Origin: Sclerodactyla briareus
Lineage: Eukaryota; Echinodermata; Holothuroidea; Dendrochirotida; Sclerodactylidae
Direction: 5' to 3'
Length of the DNA stretch: 64,000 nucleotides
Assembly: GCA_026419785.1 (NCBI GenBank)
Contig: JAODTK010002132.1
Coordinates: 62,001 to 126,000 of the forward strand
Positions 13,333 to 23,600 of the stretch are shown in pieces. A program made the translations under genes and the position numbers. Each line of letters opens with the position of its first letter. Within the stretch, counting starts at the first letter, position 1. A model generated the notes under the pieces. That model made no database searches. It was not told the DNA's origin and worked only from the letters and a program-made list of their open reading frames with translations.

Positions 13333-13362
13333 AAAATTTTCGCGCGTGCTTCGCGCGCAGTT
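13333..13362. repeat. GC hairpin beside AAATTTT
   Basis: AAATTTTCGCGCGTGCTTCG followed by CGCGCAG: a CGCGCG-type stem around a TGCT loop, directly after the second copy of the ~300 bp repeat. Confidence 0.6.
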
Positions 13363-13565
13363 GCGGTTTTAATTTCCTTCTGTGTTATACTCATTTGAAC
13401 CAGTCCTGGCCCAAGTAGCAATTCCCCCCATGCCCTGTGGTCGCAAAGAAGATAAAAACGGGGGCCGTAATCTTTAAGTAAAAAACATCATGGCCTGCCC
13501 TATCGTAAGTGATAGTCAGAGAGTGGTCAGTGCAATGTCGATCGGTGGTCCAAATTTGACCCTGC

Positions 13566-13588
13566 AAAATCTCGCGCTTCGCGCGAAC
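13566..13588. repeat. GC hairpin
   Basis: AAAATCTCGCGCTTCGCGCG forms a CGCG stem with a short loop; same class as the others. Confidence 0.5.
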
Positions 13589-13811
13589 GTCTGGTGGTGC
13601 ATTGTCCATTTTCGATGCATCTTCATACTGAACCTCCCTTGCCATCGTAATTTCAGATTGTTCACAGCACCCGCCGCAAAACCTTGAAATTGATCCCTAG
13701 TGCGATAATTTTTGGAGAACCCCCCCTGAATGAAAAACTGTTATCCGTTAGAATGCTGCTGCTGTCCTATGAGGCATGAAGAAGTGCCGTTCCTGCACAT
13801 CTAAGGGGGTC

Positions 13812-13910
13812 TGGCAAACTAAAAATTTTCTTGTAAACGCTACGCGCAACCTGTGGTGGCGCTCTTCTTAGATGGTATTCATTTGGTCCGTCCCCCCCAA
13901 CCGCCAACAA
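13812..13910. repeat. dispersed repeat, first copy (second at 52630-52745)
   Basis: The text CAACCTGTGGTGGCGCTC (about 13847-13864) recurs exactly near 52648-52665. Both copies are preceded by a GC-rich word and followed within 50-60 bases by a C-run. Both are plus-oriented. Confidence 0.55.
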
Positions 13911-14416
13911 ATCGCCGCCCTTGCTAACTCATTATTACATATCTATACTGTTGTCATCTGATTGGCTCTTCACGATGACGATTCCGGATCAGGTTGACTC
14001 CTCGAGGTGAAGCCTTCACACATTGCATTGGAAGAATCAGTTTGGTTATGCTTGGAGTCTGATTCTCATGTTGCTTTGAAAAAAAAAAAAAAATACTCTA
14101 TTTCATTTCACGCATTTCAGTTCTATCTGAGGCTTGTGTTTCTTATTATCAGGCTTTCTTTTGCTGCCCCGGTCTGCCACTAGGCAAATAACCAACTAGT
14201 GTTATAACGTGTGTATTGACAGCCAGGTACAGGCCAACAGAGAGTTGTTGCATTATGGCTGTTATCACACGCCGTTGGTAGTTGATGGGAGCATATCGTT
14301 ACAATTCACATGTTGACGACCTATGTTTTCGAAGATACAGTATTTGGAGCTGAGAGAGGGGCGGCGATAGAGAGCAGAACAGCTAGTGAAGGCCCTCCGG
14401 AATCGATAATACAAAC

Positions 14417-14620
14417 CTCCATCTTTTTCCATCAGAGTTCCCCCCGCGCAAGCAGATGTTAGTTTCCGTGTCGAATCCCTTCGATCGCCCCAGGCAAGCA
14501 GCAAATCGCTTGATTCCCTTCAGCATGTTTGATGTGCGGAATCATATGGCCCTGGCAGCATAGTGTCCTTCTCATTGTCGTGTATAGTACTTCCGGCACC
14601 GTAGCAGGTACGAGGGTATG
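14417..14620 (-). CDS. galaxin-like exon 8, heavily disrupted
   Basis: Galaxin-type words are spread over three frames in the right order: CYGAGSTIHDNEKDT, LCCQG, PYDSAHQTC, GNQAICC and KGFDTETNIC. At least four frame changes are needed within about 200 bases. Borders are approximate: the start is after GACAAGCAG (a purine-rich, poor acceptor) and the end at GGAG|GTTTGT. The density of breaks is higher than in exons 1-7, so this exon may be truly decayed. No stop codon or 3' end was recognised downstream. Confidence 0.5.
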
Positions 14621-17600
14621 CTGCTTGTCCTCTTTCTTCGGATGTTCATCGTGTTGTCGCATCCATCAACATCGCGCTGTCATAGGCTGTTACCCGCACT
14701 TGCCAAAGGGGTCATGAGAAGGATTGGTTTAATTGAGCGAGAGAGTGTTATAGGTTGTGAACAATGTTTTAGTATTGTATAAATCAGGTGTGATGGTGTG
14801 TATACGCTGATGATTTCATTTGATGATGTTAATTACAATCGGTGCCTCACTCACTTGGTGTGCATATTCATCCGGGATTAGAAATACTTCCTCTCCGCTG
14901 ATACAAGTTTCTTTCATGGGGGGAGTATGGGGTACCAAAAACACCTTCACAGCAGCGTCTTTCTAGGCCATTGAAAGAATTTAAGAGATTCTGATCTTGG
15001 CAACAATGCTGTTTTCTAGGCTGTAGATCTGGTTACCACAATCGCCCATTCCTCGGAATAGCCATAACGGCCCTCGATTGCATTTCCTGTTGAGGATATG
15101 AATGTTCCCCATGAATAATGGTGAATACCTTCATTTTTCTGTCCTCATCGCACACTTCATTGCGCCTTAATACATTCGTTAATAATCAAATAATAGGCAG
15201 CACAACGGGGAGGTGGGCACACATGAAAACACTGAATGAACCCACAGGCCACAAGAGCGGTAGCACGCACAAAAACACAAACAAACCAGGCCACAGAGGA
15301 GGTACCACGCGTTTGCACATTGCATTCAAGAGTGGAAAACGGACAGTAAAATTGTATAAACACAATTCATTGCGTGCGTTCACACTGTCAGACCGATATT
15401 GCCGAATTTGGGTGCCCCTTTTTAGCATAGCCTACTTCAAACCTTTCCTGACTGGTGACCAGTCCCTAATTAAATTATATAGGCCCCACTATCACTGATT
15501 TGCCATTGAATACATGACTTTCATCGATATGGTTTTTGAATGTGGTATTCCTTCCGAAATAAATATCCAGACTTATCTTTTGTGTCAATTCGATGAAGGC
15601 TCAGTCGGGGCTATACCGAGTTTTTCGTGAAATAACGAACAAGATAGCCATTATTATTGCCTCACCGAAGTTTCGCATTGTACGGAATCTATCGAGTTCG
15701 CCAAAGGACGGGGTCATGACCTCCATATTGCACACTCGCTGTTTTCTCGTAGCATGTGGTACGTTGTTGCAGTTCGAGCCGATATCCTGACCCCATCTTT
15801 GGGAGAAACTGGGAGCCCATTCAATTGTGCTGATATATTTGTATTATCACGTAATTCATTATGTGCCTTCCAACACTCAGACACTGTAAAAGATGACTAA
15901 GCTGTAAAGTATTGCAGTATTCCGGTTTAGTGATAATGTATTTTACCAATGGATGAGCTATACATTTTTTTTAGGAAAACTAGCGGATTTAAAAATCATT
16001 TTCTTCCATCATGTTTTTGGCGATAATTCATAGTAATTTATTAACAGTTCAGGTTCATCGCAGTTCCCTTTTTGGGGGTGGGGGTGGGTGGGGGATGGAG
16101 CGATAGAGATGGAGTATCTTGCCCAAGGCCACACTTGTAAAGCTGTTTCAGTCTCATTGGGATTCGAACCACCCCCACTCAATTCTAGAACTTTATTTAT
16201 GAATTAAGCATTCATATGTGTTTTCTTCACATTATGAAAAAATAAGGATTGTGTTCACTCTTGTTTTCAATTCATAGATCCTTATGCCGCATTTTGGCCA
16301 ATTGGTTAGCTTGCCTGATTGGCAATATTTTCAATACAAGCGCAATATCGGCCAAATGTTGATGTAGCAGTATGGTTAGATAGTTGCAGTATGGTTAGGA
16401 TTCTTGAGAAATCAGCAATAGAGAACACCATTCTGACCTATTTATTATTCAAAGAGGACCTTACAATCATCAAAGTTGGATTATATGACACTTCTCAAAC
16501 GAAAATTGTCAGAACGGGTTGAATTGGCGAAAAATTGCAAATTAAACACGTTGGTGCGAAATTTTAAAAGAGTAATATTTCGGAAAATATATTGAACGAC
16601 TGAGTTTCATGGATATTTTAGTATTAGCATTTTCTATCGAATGAAAAATTATCAACATTCTTCTAGGCGTCCAGCCAGAGCGCCTTGATGTTTTGACATG
16701 GGCTGATGGAATGCTATCGCCAAACGACTCATTGCAACACCCCGTATATGAAGAACATGTTCTGGATTTCAAATCTTTCAGTGTATTGACTCTGCGCTTT
16801 AGGAGTCAACAAACTACGGTACAGCACACCAGATCAGGGAATATATATAGGCCTACGGGCGCATTACGGTCACTAGAAGAAACAGTTATACCCTAACACC
16901 AGAAGAAACAGTTATACCCTAACACCAGAATAACCAGGTAGACAGATCTCCCACTTACCAGGGCAACATTGCGCTGTACTCGGATCGTATACTTCGTTGT
17001 CGTTGCAACATTCTTCCTCGTTGAGTTCGTATGACTCTCCCCCGCAACAAAGGGATGTGGGTGACTCACGCCGTACGAGGATGGAACTTCGTCATGGGCC
17101 GCAACAGAGATCGTTGATGAGTTGTAGTTATTGCTGTCGATAATCAAATATAATATGAATCGGATGAAGGAGCATCCTAAAGAGTCCGAAGAGGTTGGGC
17201 GATCCGAATTCGTTTGGAGAGATCTTGCAACTTCCTTTGTTCAGGCTTATTTCCCTTGATGGGTAAAAGAAGAGGAACCTTGGCCTCCAAAACCAAATCT
17301 CTGAGAAAGTTATCTCAACCTATAAAGATAACAGAACAGAGGTAAACTGAAAGAGACCATGGGTTGAGAAGTTTCCCGAAATAGTCACGTTGTTCCACAA
17401 GGCTCTGATGAATACGTGTGTGTGTGTCGGGGGGGGGGGGGGGGGGGGGGGGGTTATGTTGCAGAATGCAGTGAGCTTATGGATCCAACCTCCACAATCA
17501 CCTACATAGTGGCTAACAGTCCTCTGATCTACTCCTACCACCCCGCTATCACATCACACACCGCTGAGGCCTGGCGGTGCTGAACAGTCATACCAGGACA

Positions 17601-20600
17601 TGGTAACAGTGGCGCTACGCTATCACACCGAGCCACTGGGCAGGAAAAAACAAAACAGAAAACGTGAATGGAACCAACCTCCGCCACAGCAGGCGTTACC
17701 GTCAGTTCCGTAGTGGTAGAGTAACCCTCCGCACTCAAACTGCTCAGTGGAGAGGTAGACTGTGTAGTTGGATTCGAAGATCTGGGTTATTCCCGGAATG
17801 TTGGGAACGAGGGGATCCAAAATAGTGTCCTCACTCCAGGTGGACTGGTGGTCGTTATACGGCTCATCATAACAGCAGCTGGCGCCCCCTGCATTAGGAA
17901 TGAGGACAGAGTAGCTTGGTTGGTAGATACACACTGATTAATCCTATGGAATATGATGCGAGTGGTGTCAGCTGTACAGGGTATTCCCCCTTTGAATCAT
18001 ATCTTGGCGTATATTTCGATGTCCGAGTATGCTCTCACATTTTGACAATTATTTTCCCTATCATCTATGTCTAACAGTTTGGGAAACGTTATTTTATTGG
18101 AAGTATGACAAGTTGTAACGGGCCGTTACTTGCCCTGAATAACTGATTGACGAACGAGTTAACAACCGAACGAACTAACCTGCAAAACTTGAGACGATCC
18201 CATGGCAACATGCTTGGTTGGCTGGATTGTACGGACTCTGGTGACAACACTTCATATTGTGAGATTCTCTTGGGAACTTGAGACCGCTGCAGCATATCTC
18301 TGTGGTCTCGTCGAAGGTGACGCGCCACAGCAACCGGTGGCTGGGGTGGCCCGCTCGTTAACAACCTGTCACGAGAAAGGAAAAAGACATTGAAGGGTGA
18401 CTCGCTTGAATTGGAGCGTGACGGCCTAATGAGTTGAAAGTCAAGCTAGTAGTCACGTGGGTGTGGACACGTCACAGCTGTCGTTATCGCACAAAAGGTT
18501 GGACAATACTCGCCCTTAGTTAAACTACAAAGTCAGATGGACAGACTGCCTAACCAACTTACTCCTCATGGGGGCACGCCGCATATACCCGGCCCATTGA
18601 CCTACACACTAACTGACCCCATTCCATCAGCTGCTGAACCTGGCAGAACATACTTCCAGGGATGAGCCTCCCACCATTTTAAAGCTGACTTTCATACCTG
18701 TCATGGCACGTTCAATTCACCATTCCTTCACCGTTTAGATTTCTCGCCAGAGTTGCCTGTGTCTTTTTAGGTTATTTTCGACCGGGGCTGCCAGTCGGAA
18801 AGTCAATATTCCCAGCATCCAAGTGTGAATTCAGAAGATGGTCAGAAATTTGCCCCCAAAATTCCCAACTGGGCATCCCACTAAGAGTTCATGATTCTTA
18901 ATATTTTTTTTCCACTGCAGGCAACACCAGACCCAGCAGGGATCGGGAAATTGCTATAAAGTGCGCTCCAATGTAATTTGGGGGACTATTTTTTAGGGGT
19001 AACTTAGGGCTGGTGGAGGAACACCAGTCTAAATGTGGTATGCTGCCTTATAGGACCACCTCTCGGTAGAATTGGAGCAATATGCCCACTGGTACTGTAA
19101 AGGCTATATTGTTACATGATATGAAGATTCATGAGGTTTTCGTTTGATGATATATTTCCTATAGTAGGTGGGGTCATTCTAGGCAGCTAGCCATCACGCT
19201 AGCAACTTGCATGTATATGGCAATAAATCTATTCTACCAGACTGCAGCAAAGTTGGGTATCAGGGTCGTACACACTGTCGCTCCCGCCAACAGGGCCCCC
19301 AAACCGTTGACCGCATTACCGTCACAGCATGTACTGATGGTGGGGTCGAACAGGTTACTACCACAGCAAATAGACCCTAGTTAGGTCGAACAGAAAAAGG
19401 AATGTTATTGATAATATGTTAAATAATGACATGAGTGTGCATACGATTATGCACCGAGGAACGTCAAACGCTTAACGCATTATCTCGATCTCGGAAACAT
19501 ACTCCCACAGGTGACAACAGTTCTCGGGGGGAGGGGGAGGGAAGTATGTAGCTGGAGCTTCTTTTCAAGTACCCAATTACCACCTGAATCAGGAAAATAC
19601 AATGAGATAACGTCATCGCCTCAAGTTTCAGGTTCAGTATGTGGAATTTAGTGCAATATACACATTCCAATACTCACACATTCGCATCTTCAAACATTCG
19701 AATTCTCACGCATTCACATTCTCATACCTTCGCCCAACAAGGACCACATTGTGCACGGATAATCTCCAATTGGGTTGCCAGTTTGTATTGTGTGACTGTA
19801 TACCCGTTTTGTACTGAATCATTTGCAGCAAATGGAAGTTGTACCTCTGGACAATGAGTTAACTAGGAATGCTTTCGTGATGTTTTGGCTATGCATGCTC
19901 CTGCATTCGTATTTTGATGAGCTCATTCATGATTTACACGTTAATGGCATATCGAGCAACTGATACCAGTAAGTTTTTTTCATTCCTTTGCCGAAGGCGG
20001 AAAGAATCTACGCAGTCATGCCACGGAAGTCTGATTATCACTGGAAGGCAGGTTTTGCATATGCGGCTGTACTGGAAGAATGTCTCCACCACAAGGATTG
20101 CGCAATGGGCAACTACCATTCCGAAAGCAATCAACGCGGAACTAGTTTTATTGTGGTGGTGAAAGAAGTTTCGATTAATTTTGTAGAAGGGAAAGAGGAT
20201 TATATCAGAGTTAGTTTGACAGTTTGCCTGCCTCAATATCAGCATTAGGCTATTTTGGGCGTTTATACAAATGATTTGTATGCAACGAAGTGATGTAGAG
20301 ATTTTATACATGGCATGGAGGGTTGCCACTTGGAGATGATTATCCTTGTCGTTTTGGGGTCAGGTCGAAGGTCAGCTAAGTTCTGTCTACGCACATTTAC
20401 AGATCCATTATAAAGGATTGAACGAGAAAAAGAAAGGAAAACGTCAGTCGTTCAGTGCAGTAGCGCGGTGAAGGAATCACGGAGCTCGTGGTTCTTGTTA
20501 TTAAGAATATTCAACTGGCTAAAGGTATACGACTAGACATCATCGATAATTCAGTACTTGCAGAAGGATTTCGTTGCTATAAGGATAATTTAGCCACACA

Positions 20601-23600
20601 AAAAAAAGAGGAAAAAAAAAGAAGAAGAGATGGAGTAATACACTTGCTGAGCCGGTAAAATTGCCTTCGTAGGACCTACCTTCAATATACGGATGGAGTC
20701 TGTCCTCGCAGCAAACGTTAACGGTTTTGTCATAGATTTCTCCTGCGCAGCATCCGTGGGTGGCAATGTCGTAAGAACTCGAATAAACCGAGTTTAGTCC
20801 ACAACACGCATGCGTAGTTCTGTCCACTATTTCCGTCACGCCGCAGCAATCATGAGAGGCGGTCCAGTACATGGATTTTTGCTTCGCTTGCTGTTGGTGA
20901 GAAAAACATGTACGAACGTTGAGATGCGTCGCATAAATTGTAAGAAAAATTATTCGACTGATTTTAAACACTGTTTACAGGCCACTGTTTTTTGACTTTT
21001 TGTCCAACTCAGACACTGATTGGATTGTAATAACTGCAATGTACTTCCCTTTTATGATTGTGGAATACCACCTTACTGGAGATGCTTGATCCTATTAATA
21101 ATGATAACGCTAAAGACAGTACTTTGTTGCCGGATTATAACCGCAGAAGTTGCGGTCCTCACGGTGTTTTTTTGAATGCCCGCAGTTTACGCCATAAAGC
21201 ACGGAGCTTCAGGCTCACTTATTGAGCCATTTTTACCACTTCATCTGTATTTGCGAGACTTGGCTGTCAGAGGCATGTGCGACCAGTAAACTTGGTTTTC
21301 CCCCAGACTTCGCCGTTTTTTAGAAGGGATCGTGGGGCAAGAGGTGGCGGTGTTCTTGCAGCGGTTTCAACAACCCTGGATCCGATACGCAATCCAGTTT
21401 TGACTCCGCCGAGCTGGAGGTGCTGTGGGTGGAGATCTCTCTTGACGGTAAAAAGTGGCTGCTTGGTACCTTATATAGCCCTCCTAATGCTGACCATCAC
21501 TTCTTAACGCAGCTTCAACATAACTTACAAAAAATCGACTCTTCGAGTTATGTCAGGATCATCTTAGGCGGTGATTTTAACGTAATTGGTTGGATGAAGC
21601 CCATTGTAACACTGCGGAATGGCTTCACTGATGCTTGGCTATGGCTTTGATCAACTTGTTATCTGACCATTATTACCGTTCCGCTTTGAACGATAATCTC
21701 ACTGGGACAGTTATTGACCTAATGTTTCTAACTTCTCCATCTTATCCATGCTAACTGTAGTGGACAAATGCTTTAGGCAGTGAACACCATGCTATCGAGG
21801 TTGAGCTAAAAAATATACGTAAGATCCCTACTAAACCTAATATTATTAGGAGCTTTTTGAATTATAAATTAGCTGATTTTAAGCATTTCAATAATCTCTT
21901 TATCTGGCTCACCTGGGATCTGTATTTTGATGACAATGATATTGGAGTCGTCTTGGGGTGGCTTTGTGGGAGTGTGGTTTCTCCTTCTATCAAGGGATCC
22001 ATTCCCTCCAAAACTTGTATTGGCCGTAGTAAGAGCCCTTGGATTAATAAGGATCTTCAAAAAACAACTTCTGTTAAAGAAGCGTCGGCTCTTTATCAAA
22101 GCCAAAAGAAGCAGGTCCCCACCTGCTGGGCCACCTACAAGAATTTCGTAACCTTTTCACACATCATCCTTTTGTAAGCCTCTTTGGGCATATATTAATG
22201 ATCTTTTATCTCTTCCAGATAATTACAAGCGTTTCTGGTCCTTTGTCCGCAGTAGGCGCAATCACCCACTCCATCGCGCTTTACGGTTAGTATGGATCAA
22301 TTGTATAAGCCAGCAGACATTTCTGATGCTTTTAATTCTCATTTTGCATCTGTGTTTGGCCCTTTGGAGGGCCCCATTTCTATTCCTCCTACCTGTGATT
22401 TGCCCATCCCGACACTGAGTCGTATATCTTTCTCTGTGTCTGACATTAGTAATATACTTGACAATCTCTCTGCTATTACGTCTGCTGGCCCTGATGGCTC
22501 TTTTAAAAGAGTCCTCTAGTGTTATTGCCCCTGTTCTTTACAGACTGTTCTGGTGTTCTTTAAATACTGGGCAGCTTCCCTGGCAGTGGAGATCTGCCTA
22601 TATAACACCCATACATAAAACTGGGGACACTACTGATTTGCATAATTATAGACCAATTTCTTCTGTCTGACACTCTATTGGTGTAAGTCTTTGAAAAAAT
22701 TGTTTCTAACTCTATTCTTCATCATGTCTTTTACAACCTACTGACGCCTTGCCCTTGTTTTTTGCCCACCTCTTGTAATACAAACAGCTTTGTAATATGT
22801 CTTATATTCTTGGGCCAGTGCTCTTGATAAGGTCAACCCTCCAATAATTGATGCTATATTTTTAGACTTTTCCAAAGCCTTCGATAGGATGCCCCATAAT
22901 ATACTATTGCAGAACTTTCTCAGCAATTTAATATCACTGGCCTTTGTTGGGATATGGATTCCGTGGTTTCCTGTGTAATGGCTGCAAAGGGTTCCAATAT
23001 CAGGGTAGTTTTTCTGATTGGGTTAGAGTTCGGTCTGGGGTCCCTCAGGGTAGTGTATTGGGTACTACCCTATTTGTACTTTTATGAAAGCTTTTATTCC
23101 TAATCTTCACTTCGCATTGTTCCTGTTTTGCTGATGATGCTTTGTTATATAAGTTTGTTTCCAACAATGAGGATGCCAGGAGTTTGCAGGATGATCTTGT
23201 CAAGGTTAGTGAGTGGTGCCATAGTAATCAAATGGCACTTACTATTGTCAGAGGCAAGCACTGCGTCTTTCTAGAAGAGGCATGTTCCTACTCAGTATTA
23301 CTTTATTGACGGTGTTAAATTAGATACTGTTGTTAACTATAAGTATCTTGGTATCACTTTTGACAGTCGACTCTCCTGGGACCCTCACTGTAACATGTGT
23401 GCTACTAAAGCAATAAATTACTAGGTTTTTTGCGTTCTATTTCTGCTGGCCTAAATAAGGAAGTCCGCTTAATATGCTTTTTAAATCCCTTGTTGTGCCT
23501 GTGCTTGAGTATGGGCTGCCTGCTTGGGGGCCTCAGAACTTGACCCAGGAGAATTGACTGGAGGGGTCCAGAGGAGCGCTTCTCGTTTTATCTCAGGGCA

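Noticed and set aside
13391-13645. An 84-codon open frame on the minus strand beside the GC hairpins, looking protein-like.
   Set aside because: No family motif and it covers a dispersed repeat with a GC hairpin.
15118-15498. A 126-codon open frame on the plus strand.
   Set aside because: It lies in the intron between galaxin-like exons 6 and 7 on the opposite strand and is made partly of a short direct repeat.
16542-16772. Minus-strand frame with SSYTGCCNESFGD, considered as a further galaxin-like exon.
   Set aside because: Only one CC pair, no acceptor of matching phase and no donor; probably chance.
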